Assembly: GCF_014196115.1 (NCBI RefSeq)
Contig: NZ_JACIDB010000001.1
Span: forward strand, 558,001 to 622,000
DNA: 64,000 nt
Direction of reading: 5' to 3'
DNA from: Sphingomonas aquatilis
GTDB lineage: Bacteria > Pseudomonadota > Alphaproteobacteria > Sphingomonadales > Sphingomonadaceae
The notes below the pieces were generated by a model. That model saw nothing but the letters and a program-made list of their open reading frames with translations. It did no database searches and was not told the origin of the DNA. The position numbers and the translations under genes were made by a program. Positions 51,864 to 60,759 of this stretch are shown in pieces. The first letter of the stretch is position 1; every line of letters starts with the position of its first letter.

Positions 51864-52763
51864 TTAGTGTTGGAAGCCCAAGCGGTCGGGGAGGGGGACG
51901 GCCTCTCCGCCGTCGAACAGGTGCAGGCCTTCGCCTCTGGCGAAGCGGCCGATGTGGGTGGCGTCCACGGGGGGCACGACGTTGGCGGGCATGGCGAAGA
52001 GGAGTTCGTAATCGTCGCCGGCGCTGGCGGCCGTGAGGCGGGCGGGGCGGTCGTCGCCGGCGTGGGTGCGATAGGCTTGCGACAGGGGAATGGCAGCGAG
52101 GTCGAGGATCACGGCGAGATTGCTCGCCGCGCCCATGCGCGTGGCGTCGATGAGCAGGCCGTCGCTGACGTCCATCATCGCATGCGCGAGACGCGCGAGG
52201 ATGCGGCCTTCCGCGAGGCGCGGCGTCGGGCGGCGGTAGCGGGCGGCGAGGGCGGCGGGGCCGGGCTGGCCCTGCGCGATGGCGAGGCCGGCGCCGGCGT
52301 CGCCGATCGTGCCCGTCACCCAGAGCGCGTCATTCTCGCCGGCGCCGCCGCGCGGGGGGGCGGGGGTGTCGCAGCCGAAGGCGGTGACGGTGAGAACACG
52401 CGGCGCGCCGGGCGGCAGGCGGACGGTGTCGCCGCCGAGGATCTGCGCGTTACACGCGGTCAACACGTCGGCGAGGCCTTCGAGGAAGGCGCGGTCCCAG
52501 GCGTCGTCGGTGAGCGGGTAGTTCAAGAGGATGCCGTCGGGCTTGCCGCCCTTGCCGGCGATGTCGGACAGGTTGGTCACGACGAGCTTCCACGCGACGT
52601 CCTGGGGGGTGTCGGTGGCGAGGAAGTGGACGCCCTCGACCAAGGTGTCCGTGGTGACGACGAGGGGCGCGCGCGTCAGGCGGGCGCTGTCGTCGCGCAG
52701 CCCGCGCGCGGCGGGGTGAAGCGGGAGGGTGCGCAGGGCGGCGAGGAAGTCGGCTTCGGTCAT
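51864..52763 (-). CDS. thiL: Thiamine-monophosphate kinase
   Basis: This 299-residue AIR-synthase-fold enzyme makes thiamine diphosphate from the monophosphate. Seen are LRDDSARL (nucleotide/Mg site), VTTDTLVEGVHF, NLSDIAGKGGKPDGIL, GGDTVRLP, MDVSDGLLIDATRM and GDDYELLFA, all ThiL hallmarks. It sits between nusB and hppA. A family 3 repeat separates it from nusB. Confidence 0.95.
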   Translation of the reverse strand: MTEADFLAALRTLPLHPAARGLRDDSARLTRAPLVVTTDTLVEGVHFLATDTPQDVAWKLVVTNLSDIAGKGGKPDGILLNYPLTDDAWDRAFLEGLADVLTACNAQILGGDTVRLPPGAPRVLTVTAFGCDTPAPPRGGAGENDALWVTGTIGDAGAGLAIAQGQPGPAALAARYRRPTPRLAEGRILARLAHAMMDVSDGLLIDATRMGAASNLAVILDLAAIPLSQAYRTHAGDDRPARLTAASAGDDYELLFAMPANVVPPVDATHIGRFARGEGLHLFDGGEAVPLPDRLGFQH

Positions 52764-52789
52764 ACGCGGAAGAAAGAGCCTGCATCGGT

Positions 52790-52973
52790 CCTCCCCCGCA
52801 AGGGGGAGGGGGACCGTTCGGCGTCAGCCGAATGGTGGAGGGGGAGGGCGGCGCCGCGCGATGATCGGGCTTGCCGTGTCCTCCCCCTCCGTCACCGCTG
52901 CGCGGTGCCACCTCCCCCTGGCGGGGGAGGACTTTGGGTTAGCGGTCCCCTCCCCCGCTGACGCGAGGGAGGA
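52790..52973. repeat. Family 3 inverted repeat, compound copy
   Basis: CCCCCGCAAGGGGGAGGGGG with TTCGGCGTCAGCCGAATGG, then CCACCTCCCCCTGGCGGGGG and a further CCCTCCCCCGCTGACGCG half. Same unit as 39470. It fills the thiL-nusB gap. Confidence 0.85.
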
Positions 52974-52981
52974 TTTTTGGG

Positions 52982-53434
52982 TTAGCGGACGTCTTTGGCG
53001 ATGGCGTCGAGCAGGCCGTTGACGAAGCCCGATTCGCGGCGTTCGTAAAAGGCGTGGGCGACGTCGACATATTCGCTGATCGTCGCGCCGACCGGCACGT
53101 CCTTGCGCGCCATCAGTTCGTAGGTGCCGGCGCGCAGCAGCGCCTTCATCGGCTTGTCGAGGCGGGCGAGCGTCCAGCCGCTGGCGAGCTTCTTTTCGAT
53201 CGCGAGGTCGATCTCGCCCGCGCGCGCGGTGGTGCCCTTGACCAGATCGTCGAAGAAATCGACGTCGGCCTCGGCATATTCCGCGTCCTCGATCGTCGCG
53301 CCGAGGCGGTGGTTGTGGAATTCGTGGAGCAATGCGGGCACCGGCGTGCCCTCCATCTCATGCTGGTAGAGCGCCTGAACGGCGGCGAGACGGGCGGCGG
53401 CGCGCGCCTGGGTACGGTTGGTGGTACGGGACAT
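52982..53434 (-). CDS. nusB: Transcription antitermination factor NusB
   Basis: This 150-residue all-helical RNA-binding protein acts with NusE (S10) in rRNA antitermination. RAAARLAAVQALYQHEM and the C-terminal VPVGATISEYVDVAHAFY plus FVNGLLDAIAKDVR are diagnostic. Start ATG 53434. It heads nusB-thiL-hppA. Confidence 0.95.
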   Translation of the reverse strand: MSRTTNRTQARAAARLAAVQALYQHEMEGTPVPALLHEFHNHRLGATIEDAEYAEADVDFFDDLVKGTTARAGEIDLAIEKKLASGWTLARLDKPMKALLRAGTYELMARKDVPVGATISEYVDVAHAFYERRESGFVNGLLDAIAKDVR

Positions 53435-53528
53435 CGTGCGGGCATGTAGTGGCGTGCGGGGCGTCCGTCACCCCTTTGCGGAACGCGCGGTAGAGCACGT
53501 TCCGAAGGCGGTGCCGGCCAGCACCAGG

Positions 53529-53572
53529 TGAACAGCGCCCCGCGCTGTTCAGGCCATGCCGGGGGCATGGCC
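53529..53572. repeat. Double-hairpin element, copy B
   Basis: TGAACAGCGC-ccc-GCGCTGTTCA (53529-53551) is directly followed by GGCCATGCC-ggg-GGCATGGCC (53552-53572). This is the same order as the reverse complement of copy A at 49236-49279. Stem bases differ at matched positions on both sides, so pairing is kept; the two loops are complementary. Confidence 0.75.
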
Positions 53573-53580
53573 GACCCGAT

Positions 53581-53635
53581 GCTCCCCCTCCCGGCCACCC
53601 ATCAGGATACGATGTGGGTGGCCGGGAGGGGGAGC
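53581..53635. terminator. Long perfect hairpin between fasciclin gene and nusB
   Basis: GCTCCCCCTCCCGGCCACCC (53581-53600) pairs over all 20 bases with 53616-53635 around a 15-base loop. It is 21 bases beyond the fasciclin stop and may end that transcript; there is no T-run. Confidence 0.5.
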
Positions 53636-53655
53636 GGGCCGGCACCGAAGCCCAC

Positions 53656-54210
53656 TCAGGGCATCAACACGGTGTCGATGACGTGGACGACGCCGTTCGA
53701 CTGCATCACGTCCTTGGTGCTGACGTGGCTCATGCCGCCCTTGGCGTCGGTGAGCATGAGGCGGCCGCCCATCATGGTCGCGGTCAGCGGTTCGCCCTGC
53801 ACGGTGGTGAGCGTAGCCTTGCCGCCGCCGGCCTTGATCGCGGCGGCGATCTGCTTCGACGTCATCGTACCGGCGACGACGTGATAGGTCAGGATGTTGG
53901 TCAGCTGCGCCTTGTTCTCGGGCTTCACCAGCGTGTCGACGGTGCCGGCGGGCAGCTTCTTGAACGCGGCGTCGGTCGGCGCGAAGACGGTGAAGGGGCC
54001 GGGGCCCGACAGCGTGTCGACGAGGCCGGCGGCCTTCACCGCGGCGACCAGCGTGGTCAGGTTGTTGGCGGTCGAGGCGTTTTCGACGATCGTCTTGGTC
54101 GGGTACATCGCGGCGCCGCCGACCATCGGGTTCTTGGCGGCGGACATCGCCGGACCGGCGGCGAGCAGGGCGACGGCGGCGATCGCGCCGCGGAACTGGA
54201 AGCGGGTCAT
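53656..54210 (-). CDS. Fasciclin (FAS1) domain secreted protein
   Basis: This 184-residue protein has a signal peptide (cut near AMSAA) and one FAS1 domain: TIVENASTANNLTTLVAAV, GPGPFTVFAPTDAAFKKLP (H1 box), LTYHVVAGTMTSKQI (YH motif) and NGVVHVIDTVLMP (H2 box). Adhesion or biofilm roles are known for bacterial FAS1 proteins. ATG 54210 has AGGA 8 bases upstream. An AT-rich promoter stretch is at ~54296-54335. Confidence 0.92.
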   Translation of the reverse strand: MTRFQFRGAIAAVALLAAGPAMSAAKNPMVGGAAMYPTKTIVENASTANNLTTLVAAVKAAGLVDTLSGPGPFTVFAPTDAAFKKLPAGTVDTLVKPENKAQLTNILTYHVVAGTMTSKQIAAAIKAGGGKATLTTVQGEPLTATMMGGRLMLTDAKGGMSHVSTKDVMQSNGVVHVIDTVLMP

Positions 54211-54456
54211 CTGAGGCATCCTTTGTCTGGTCACCCTGGGGCGGGTGCGGCGGAGATACGTCCGTCGCGGCACAAAGATGCGTTGTTTCAGCAACTCAAA
54301 TGTAAGTAGCTGAAATTGATGTATATTAAGTTTTGTTGCTGGGGGTGGTTGATGCCGTCGTAGGGCTTAGTCGTTTGAGCTCGCGATCAAATTCGCAGAC
54401 GATGCCGGATGCCCCCTGGCGGGGAGGGATTGATTTAATGCGAATGTCGATTGGGC

Positions 54457-54585
54457 TTAGCCGAACAGGAGGTAGCCGACGGTCAGGGTGCCGACCGTCA
54501 ACATCAGCACTCCGATGACCGCGGCGCACCAAGCTGCTCTCCGCCCGAAGCGATCGTCGATCCACTCAATGGCGTCGTTGACCAC
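54457..54585 (-). CDS. Small single-helix membrane protein downstream of hisD
   Basis: A reverse frame from GTG 54585 to TAA 54457 encodes ~42 residues: VNDAIEWIDDRFGRRAAW, then a hydrophobic helix CAAVIGVLMLTVGTLTVGYLLFG. It lies 27 bases after hisD. The frame is open further back into hisD, so the exact start is uncertain. Composition is protein-like; no family name. Confidence 0.45.
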   Translation of the reverse strand: MVNDAIEWIDDRFGRRAAWCAAVIGVLMLTVGTLTVGYLLFG

Positions 54586-54611
54586 ATCGGTGAGCAGGGC
54601 GTCCCCCCGCT

Positions 54612-55907
54612 CTACCGATTGAGCCGCAGCCGCAGCGCTACCGAGCGCGCGTGGGCGGGCAGGCCCTCGGCATGGGCGAGGGCGACCGTCGCGGGGCCGA
54701 GCGTGGCGAGTGCGGCTTCGTCCAGCCCCAGGAAGCTGGTGCGCTTCATGAAGTCGAGAACCGACAGGCCGCTGGCGAAGCGGGCGCGGCGGCCGGTGGG
54801 AAGGACGTGGTTGGGGCCGGCGACGTAATCGCCGATCGCTTCGGGCGTGTGGCGGCCGAGGAAGACGCTGCCGGCGTGGCGCACCTTATCGAACAGCGCC
54901 TGCGGGTTATCGACGGCGAGCTGGAGGTGTTCGGGGGCGAGGCGGTCGACCAGCGGGCAGGCGGCCTCGAGGCTGTCGACGACGATGATCGCGCCGTTGG
55001 CGTCCCACGCGGTGCGCGCGACTGCGGCGGTGGGGAGGATGGCCAGTTCCTCGTCCACTGCCCGCGCGACCGCCTGCGCATAGTCGGCGTCGTCGGTGAA
55101 CAGGATCGATTGCGTCGTGGTGTCGTGCTCGGCCTGGCTCAACAGGTCGGCGGCGGTCCATTGCGGATCGTTCTTGGCGTCGGCGACGACGACGATCTCG
55201 CTGGGGCCGGCGACCATGTCGATGCCGACGACGCCATAGACCTGGCGCTTGGCCTCGGCGACCCAGGCGTTGCCGGGGCCGGTGACGACGTCGACCGGCG
55301 CGATGCGGCCGGCGCCATAAGCGAGCGCGGCGATCGCCTGCGCGCCGCCGATGCGCCACACTTCATCGACGCCGGCCAGGTGCGCGGCGGCGAGGACGAG
55401 CGGGTTGATCTCGCCATCGGGGGTGGGGGTGACCATCACCAGCCGCTCGACGCCGGCGACCTTCGCGGGGATGGCGTTCATCAGCAGCGACGAGGGGTAA
55501 GCCGCGCGGCCGCCGGGGACGTAGATGCCCGCGGCATCGACGCCGCGCCAGCGCGCGCCGAGGCGGACGCCGGCCTCATCGACATAATCGGTGTCGGTCG
55601 GCTTCTGGCGTTCGTGATAGGCGCGGATGCGGGTGGCGGCGAGGTCGAGCGCGTCGCGCAGCTGCGGGTCGAGCGCCTCGTAGGCGGCGGCGCAGGTGGC
55701 GGGTTCGATGCGCCAGCCGGTCTCCGCCAAGTCATGGCGATCGAGCTTTTGCGTGAAGGCGCGGATCGCCGCTTCGCCATCGTCGCGGACGGCGCGGATG
55801 ATCGTCGCGACGTCGCGTGCGACGTCGGCGGCGGCTTCGCGGCGACCGTCGACCAAAAAGGTGAAGGCGTCGGCGAAACCGGCGTCGCGGGTGTCGAGGT
55901 GGATCAC
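54612..55907 (-). CDS. hisD: Histidinol dehydrogenase
   Basis: This 431-residue enzyme carries out the last two oxidations of histidine synthesis. Blocks: [68 protein letters not shown] (Zn/catalytic His) and PEHLQLAV. The start is GTG 55907, overlapping the hisG stop; the ORF remains open to 56138 only within hisG. Confidence 0.95.
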   Translation of the reverse strand: MIHLDTRDAGFADAFTFLVDGRREAAADVARDVATIIRAVRDDGEAAIRAFTQKLDRHDLAETGWRIEPATCAAAYEALDPQLRDALDLAATRIRAYHERQKPTDTDYVDEAGVRLGARWRGVDAAGIYVPGGRAAYPSSLLMNAIPAKVAGVERLVMVTPTPDGEINPLVLAAAHLAGVDEVWRIGGAQAIAALAYGAGRIAPVDVVTGPGNAWVAEAKRQVYGVVGIDMVAGPSEIVVVADAKNDPQWTAADLLSQAEHDTTTQSILFTDDADYAQAVARAVDEELAILPTAAVARTAWDANGAIIVVDSLEAACPLVDRLAPEHLQLAVDNPQALFDKVRHAGSVFLGRHTPEAIGDYVAGPNHVLPTGRRARFASGLSVLDFMKRTSFLGLDEAALATLGPATVALAHAEGLPAHARSVALRLRLNR

Positions 55908-56563
55908 TTCATGCCCTCCGCCACGGCGCGGCGGAATGCCTCGACCAGCGGCACGACTTCGGCGCGGGTCTTCATCGCGGCGCGGTTGACGATCAGGCGG
56001 CTGGTGACCTCGGCGATCACCTCCACTTCGACGAGGCCGTTTTCCTTGAGCGTGCGGCCTGAGGAGACGAGGTCGACGATGCGCGGCGCGAGACCCAGGG
56101 TCGGCGCCAGCTCCATCGCGCCGTTCAGCTTGACGCATTCAGCCTGCACACCGCGATTGGCGAAATGGGCGGCGGTGATGTGCGGATATTTGGTCGCGAC
56201 GCGCACGTGGCTCCAGCCGCGCGGATCGTCGGTCGCGGCCATGGCGGCGGGTTCGGCGACCGAGATGCGGCAATGGCCGATGCCGAGATCGACGGGGGCG
56301 TACAGCTCCGAATAGTCGAATTCGGCCAGCACGTCCGACCCGACGATGCCGAGCTGCGCGGCGCCGTGTGCGACGAAGGTCGCGACGTCGAAGGCGCGCA
56401 CGCGGATCAGCTCGATATGCGGCACATCGGTGGCGAAGCGCAGCGCGCGGCTGTTCTCGTCGCCGAACGCGGCTTCGGGATGGATACCGGCGCGGGCGAG
56501 CAGGGGAAGGGCCTCGGAGAGGATGCGCCCCTTGGGCACGGCGATGACTAAAGGTGTCGGCAC
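55904..56563 (-). CDS. hisG: ATP phosphoribosyltransferase (short form, HisZ-dependent type)
   Basis: This 219-residue first enzyme of histidine synthesis begins at GTG 56563 ([14 protein letters not shown]). [26 protein letters not shown] and [20 protein letters not shown] are family blocks. It lacks the C-terminal ACT-like regulatory domain, so it should need a HisZ partner, not seen in this window. It overlaps hisD by 4 bases. Confidence 0.95.
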   Translation of the reverse strand: MPTPLVIAVPKGRILSEALPLLARAGIHPEAAFGDENSRALRFATDVPHIELIRVRAFDVATFVAHGAAQLGIVGSDVLAEFDYSELYAPVDLGIGHCRISVAEPAAMAATDDPRGWSHVRVATKYPHITAAHFANRGVQAECVKLNGAMELAPTLGLAPRIVDLVSSGRTLKENGLVEVEVIAEVTSRLIVNRAAMKTRAEVVPLVEAFRRAVAEGMK

Positions 56564-56624
56564 GCGCGGGGCTTTACTGGCGGTGGGGAGCAGGCGCAAC
56601 ACGGCGCCGGCAGGAGGCGAGTCG

Positions 56625-57737
56625 ATGGCGAGTGAGGCAGAAAATCTCAAGTCGTTCGAGGTGCAGGCGGGATACTGCCGAGCGATGGATGCGCCGGTGA
56701 CGACGCGGCTCGTCGAGGCGCTGCCCGTGGCGCTGGATCGATCGACGGAGACGGGACGGACGGTGCTCGACTGGCCGGGCGAGCCGGTAGCGGATGCGCT
56801 GGTGCTGCGCCTGGTCGGCGGGCTGCATGCGCTGCACCGCGCGGGTGCGGACGCCGATCTGTCGCGGGTGTTCGCGGGCGAGACGACCGATCCGGCGGCG
56901 ATTGCCGACGTGCTGCGGGCGACGCTGGCGCGGCACGATGCGGCGATCCGGCCGTGGCTGGACGGGCCGCCGCAGACCAACGAGGTGGGGCGATCGGCGG
57001 GGCTGATGACTGGGCTGCTCCATATCGCCGCACGCTATGGCCCGCGCGTCGAGCTGCTCGAGATCGGGTCGAGCGCGGGGCTGAACCTGATGATCGGGCA
57101 TTACGACTTCGACCTCGGCGGCACGCGGGTGGGGCCGGCGACGGCGGCGCTGAGGCTGACGCCCGACTGGCGCGGGCCGCCCCCGCCAGCGGTGCCGATC
57201 GCGGTGGAGCGGGTGAGGGGCGTCGATATCGCGCCGGTCGATCTGTCCGATGAACGCCAAGCGCGGCGGTTGCAGGCCTATGTGTGGGTCGAGGCGACCG
57301 ATCGGCAGGAACGGCTGGCACGGGCGATCGATCTGGTGCGCGCGCACGGCGTCGATCTGGTGCAGGGCGATGCGGCGGACTGGGTGGAGGCGCGGCTCGC
57401 CGAACCGCAGGAGGCGGGCGTCACGCGCGTGCTGATGCATTCGGTGGTGTGGCAATATCTGCCGCCGGCGACGCGCGCGCGGATCGGCGACGCAATGGCG
57501 GCAGCAGGCGCGCGTGCTACCGCGGAGCGGCCGCTCGGCTGGGTGATGATGGAGCCCAATCGCGATCTGCACCGGCATGAGGTGCGCGTGCGCGGCTGGC
57601 CGGGGAGCACGCCGATGGAGCTGGTGGCGCTGACCCATGCGCATGGCGCCTGGGTGGAAGGGCTATCGCCGCCTTATGAGACGCGCGACTATGTGATGCG
57701 GCGCGGGGCGTATGAGGCGGATACCGGGACGGCGTGA
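56625..57737 (+). CDS. DUF2332 family protein
   Basis: This 370-residue protein fits DUF2332: an N-terminal helical part and a Rossmann-like block [22 protein letters not shown], resembling a SAM-methyltransferase motif I, then [19 protein letters not shown] and [22 protein letters not shown]. Methyltransferase activity is inferred only. AGGAGG lies 7 bases before ATG 56625. Divergent from hisG. Confidence 0.88.
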   Translation: MASEAENLKSFEVQAGYCRAMDAPVTTRLVEALPVALDRSTETGRTVLDWPGEPVADALVLRLVGGLHALHRAGADADLSRVFAGETTDPAAIADVLRATLARHDAAIRPWLDGPPQTNEVGRSAGLMTGLLHIAARYGPRVELLEIGSSAGLNLMIGHYDFDLGGTRVGPATAALRLTPDWRGPPPPAVPIAVERVRGVDIAPVDLSDERQARRLQAYVWVEATDRQERLARAIDLVRAHGVDLVQGDAADWVEARLAEPQEAGVTRVLMHSVVWQYLPPATRARIGDAMAAAGARATAERPLGWVMMEPNRDLHRHEVRVRGWPGSTPMELVALTHAHGAWVEGLSPPYETRDYVMRRGAYEADTGTA

Positions 57738-57758
57738 GCCGCCCCGGTGCGCCTGTAC

Positions 57759-57839
57759 CGTCACCCCGGACCTGATCCGGGGTCCCGCTTTCAGCCGCAG
57801 AAGAAGAAGCGGGATCCCGGCTCGAGGCCGGGATGACGG
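57759..57839. repeat. Family 2 inverted repeat
   Basis: CGTCACCCCGGACCTGATCC and CTCGAGGCCGGGATGACG arms around GAAGAAGAAGCGGGATCCC, near-identical to 39663-39743. It lies between two convergent genes and may end both transcripts. Confidence 0.85.
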
Positions 57840-57857
57840 AGAGAGGGTTACGTCCGC

Positions 57858-58340
57858 TTAGTAGAAGAAGCGGTTATAGACCTGGACGACGCGGCCCGAG
57901 CGGGTGTCGACCAGCACGACGTCGTTGCCGTAGCGGACCCAGCGCTGATAGCCGTAGCCCGGGCGCGGCAGGCGATAGGTCGCGTAGTCGTTGATCCAAT
58001 ATTGGCGGCCGTAATAGCTCGGCGCGAAGCGATAGCCGGTGGTCACCGGGCGATAGCGATAGCCGCGCGGGCCGGCATAGGTGCCGCGGCGATAGACGTC
58101 GCCGTGCGTGCGGCGATAGTCGCGCCAATCCTCGCGCAGCTCCTGACGATTCTCGCGCACTTCGCGGCGCGCATCGCGGATGTCGCGGCGGTCGCCGTAG
58201 CGGCGCGCTTCGGCGAGATCGCGCTGGCTCTGGCGCAACTCGCGTTCGCTCTGGCGGACTTCGCGGGCGCTCTGCGCATTGGCGACGCCGGCGGGCAGGA
58301 TGGTGGCAGCGGCGAGGGCCGCGATCATGATCTTACGCAT
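57858..58340 (-). CDS. RcnB-like small secreted protein
   Basis: This 160-residue protein has a signal peptide (cut after GVANA), a charged Arg-rich helical middle (VRQSERELRQSQRDLAEARR and repeats) and a C-terminal RcnB pattern (PVTTGYRFAPSYYGRQYWIND, GYQRWVRYGNDVVLVDTRSG). RcnB influences Ni/Co efflux in E. coli; many alphaproteobacterial relatives are general envelope-stress proteins. ATG 58340 has GAGGAG 8 bases upstream. Confidence 0.85.
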   Translation of the reverse strand: MRKIMIAALAAATILPAGVANAQSAREVRQSERELRQSQRDLAEARRYGDRRDIRDARREVRENRQELREDWRDYRRTHGDVYRRGTYAGPRGYRYRPVTTGYRFAPSYYGRQYWINDYATYRLPRPGYGYQRWVRYGNDVVLVDTRSGRVVQVYNRFFY

Positions 58341-58509
58341 GTGTTTCACTCCTCGGTTCGCGTACCGCCCGCTTGTGGGTTGGGGCGTAACGCAGAACGG
58401 TCTTGTGACCGTGCGTCGCTGAACGCGTGAGGAATGCTTTGGTCATCTTGGGGAAAGGTAACTGTCCTTTATTCCGGTTTCGCATCAACGCATTGCCGCC
58501 CCATCCACG

Positions 58510-58600
58510 CCGTTCGTGCTGAGCCTGTCGAAGCACGGGTGCCACGGGCGATGGCGGTGTGTGTGGCGACCCGCCCTTCGACAGGCTCAGCACGAACGGG
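58510..58600. repeat. Facing pair of family 4 repeats
   Basis: CGTTCGTGCTGAGCCTGTCG and its inverted partner CGACAGGCTCAGCACGAACG ~70 bases apart, containing TGAGCCTGTCGAAG. A single copy is at 36181. It lies just 3' of the hydrolase gene. Confidence 0.85.
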
Positions 58601-58616
58601 CGTGGGTGTGGGGGCG

Positions 58617-59501
58617 TCAGATGTCCCAGCGCCGCATCGCCGCGACGACCGCCTCGGGCTTTTCCCAGGGCACGAAATGGCCGGCGTCGATCTTCTCGAT
58701 CGTGAGCTGCGGGACATAGGGCGGCAGGCCATCGACCAGCACCGGCAGCAGTGCCGAATCGCGCATGCCCCAGATGACCAAAGTGTCCTGCGTCACCGGC
58801 GGGAAGGGCGCGTCGAGGAAGGCAGGGCGGGGCGGGGTTTCGTCCATCGCGGGGACGATTACCTTCGACGCGCGATACCAGTTGAGCATCGCGGTCATCG
58901 CGCCCGGCTGCGACCATTCGTCCAGATAGGCGGCCTTGTCCGCGCCGGCGATGGCGTGCGTCACGTGATGCGCGAAGGTGGAGCCGAGGAATTTTTCGAG
59001 GCCGGCGCCGACGAGGCCCTGGTCGATGCCCGTGTCGCGGAAGCGGGTGATGTACTGGCTGGCCTTGCGCTGCTCCGGCTCGTCGAACAGCGCGCGCTGG
59101 AAGAGCAGGGGGTGCGGCGCGTTGACGATGACGAGGCGCGCGACGCGATCGGGCCGGGTCAGCGCCGCCATCCACGCGATCGCGCCGCCCCAGTCGTGGC
59201 CGACGAGCGTGAAGCGATCGATGCCGAGATGGTCGGCGAGCGCGATCAGATCGGCGAGGATATGCTCGGCGGCATAGGCCTCCACCCCCTGCGGCTTGGA
59301 GGAGCGGGCGAAGCCGCGTTGGTCGGGCGCGACGACATAATGGTCGCGGGCGAGATCGGGGATCACGCCGCGCCATGTGCGGTGCGATTCGGGAAAGCCG
59401 TGCAGCAGGATGACCGGCGGATGTGTGGGATCGCCGGCGATCGCGACGTCGAGCTCCACACCGGTGGGCAGCGCGATACGGGTCAGCGGCATGTCGGTCA
59501 T
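58617..59501 (-). CDS. Alpha/beta hydrolase (epoxide hydrolase/haloalkane dehalogenase-like)
   Basis: This 294-residue protein has the oxyanion block LLHGFPESHRTWRGVIP, the nucleophile elbow LVGHDWGGAIAW with Asp as nucleophile, VIWGMRDSALLP (acid) and IDAGHFVPWEKPE (His). HGFPES and Asp at the elbow point to epoxide hydrolases. ATG 59501 has AGGAGAG just upstream. Confidence 0.9.
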   Translation of the reverse strand: MTDMPLTRIALPTGVELDVAIAGDPTHPPVILLHGFPESHRTWRGVIPDLARDHYVVAPDQRGFARSSKPQGVEAYAAEHILADLIALADHLGIDRFTLVGHDWGGAIAWMAALTRPDRVARLVIVNAPHPLLFQRALFDEPEQRKASQYITRFRDTGIDQGLVGAGLEKFLGSTFAHHVTHAIAGADKAAYLDEWSQPGAMTAMLNWYRASKVIVPAMDETPPRPAFLDAPFPPVTQDTLVIWGMRDSALLPVLVDGLPPYVPQLTIEKIDAGHFVPWEKPEAVVAAMRRWDI

Positions 59502-59662
59502 CACTCTCTCCTGTCGCAAGCCCTGTGCGGGTCGTCGTGCGGCAAGCCTAGCGGCCTTTGGTCATGCCGTCATGCCCGTGCGCATTGGCATACCGATCTA
59601 CCATGTCATGGGTGCATCCTGGCCGATAGGCACGGTGAAACAGCACGTTAGCGTGCCGCCCC

Positions 59663-59857
59663 ATGACCGATACGCCTTCAGAGACACCCGTTTTCCGGTC
59701 CGGCCCCGAGGAGCTGGCCTATCTGCGGCGCCGGGCGGAGGAGCATCGGCAAAGCGCTGAAAAAGCAGCGGATATGGGATCGCGCGCGATCCATTTGCGG
59801 CTGGAGCAGCTGTATCGCGAGCAACTTGGGCTGCTGGAAATAGTGCTTCCTGACTAG
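59663..59857 (+). CDS. Small helical protein, unknown function
   Basis: This 64-residue protein is mostly one amphipathic helix pair (EELAYLRRRAEEHRQSAEKA, then IHLRLEQLYREQLGLLEI). Small proteins of this kind are common in sphingomonads, sometimes near stress genes. No functional motif. Confidence 0.6.
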   Translation: MTDTPSETPVFRSGPEELAYLRRRAEEHRQSAEKAADMGSRAIHLRLEQLYREQLGLLEIVLPD

Positions 59858-59877
59858 GTATTTGCGCAAAGATACCA

Positions 59878-59902
59878 GGAACGGACCAGCCTAACATGGG
59901 TT
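59878..59902 (+). promoter_or_regulatory. EcfG-type general-stress promoter
   Basis: GGAAC, 17 bases, then GTT (with G before it) matches the alphaproteobacterial EcfG consensus GGAAC-N16-17-(C)GTT. It lies ~50 bases before the lipoprotein ATG at 59954 and would drive the CsbD/PAS-LuxR cluster. Confidence 0.6.
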
Positions 59903-59953
59903 GATGCGCCCGAACCGGACCTGCTGTGGGGCCGGCAGAGGCAAGGATCGGCC

Positions 59954-60283
59954 ATGGGGCATACCCGGACGATAGCGGCGGTGTTCTGCGGTACGGTGGC
60001 GCTGGCCGCCTGTGCTGCACCCGCGACGCGGATTTCGACCGGGCTGCAGCGTTATGGCCTGGACGAAGGCCGCGCCGATTGCGTCGGCGGGCGCCTGCAA
60101 AGCGACCTGACGCTCGGCCAGCTGCAACAGCTGGGCCGTGCCGCCGCCGCTTACAAGCAGAACGATCCCAATCCGGGCGTGCTGACGGTGGGCGACCTGA
60201 TCCGGGTCGCGGGCGAGCTGAAGGACCCGAAGATCGCTCTGTCGGTCGGCAAGGCCGCGGCGGGCTGCGGCGTCCTGCCCTGA
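59954..60283 (+). CDS. Small lipoprotein, unknown function
   Basis: This 109-residue protein has a lipobox (VALAACAA) after a short signal. The mature part has YGLDEGRADCVGGRLQSDL and a later Cys in AAAGCGVLP, which could form a disulfide. It is the first gene after the EcfG-type promoter and 34 bases before the CsbD-like gene. Confidence 0.75.
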   Translation: MGHTRTIAAVFCGTVALAACAAPATRISTGLQRYGLDEGRADCVGGRLQSDLTLGQLQQLGRAAAAYKQNDPNPGVLTVGDLIRVAGELKDPKIALSVGKAAAGCGVLP

Positions 60284-60317
60284 TCCTGCACTTTCCCATC
60301 CGCAAAGGAGATATTCC

Positions 60318-60749
60318 ATGAACAAGGACGAATTCCACGGCGGCGTGCGCTATGCGACCGGCAAGGTCGAAAAGGCGGTCGGCGATACGGTGAACAGCCG
60401 CGACTGGCAGGTCGACGGCGTCGTCGATCAGGTCGCCGGCGGTGCGCAGCACACCTATGGTCGCGCCAAGTCGATCATCGGCGAGGCGGTGGACAGCGCA
60501 CCCGAGTTGCTCGACGAAGCGCGCGACCGGCTGAAGGATGCGGGCGAGCGCATCGCCGACGTGGCGGGCGACACCGCCGCACGCGCCAAGGACGCGGCGG
60601 GCAAGCACGGCAAGGTCGCCGCGGATGCCGCGCGCGAGCATGGCAAGGCGGCGGCGAAGACCGTGCAGGACACGCCGGCTTTGTGGGCGGTGGCCGCGCT
60701 GGTCGGTGGCTATGCGCTCGGCTGGCTGATCCACGGGCGTCGCGCCTGA
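60318..60749 (+). CDS. CsbD-like stress protein with C-terminal membrane helix
   Basis: This 143-residue protein begins with MNKDEFHGGVRYATGKVEKA, the CsbD pattern (K-x2-x-G---GK-EKA-GD), then a repeated Ala/Asp/Lys helical region (GDTAARAKDAAGKHGKVAAD) and a C-terminal helix (ALWAVAALVGGYALGWLIHG) like DUF883/ElaB anchors. General stress protein, probably membrane-tethered. AAAGGAG precedes the ATG. Confidence 0.85.
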   Translation: MNKDEFHGGVRYATGKVEKAVGDTVNSRDWQVDGVVDQVAGGAQHTYGRAKSIIGEAVDSAPELLDEARDRLKDAGERIADVAGDTAARAKDAAGKHGKVAADAAREHGKAAAKTVQDTPALWAVAALVGGYALGWLIHGRRA

Positions 60750-60759
60750 GGGGCACGCG

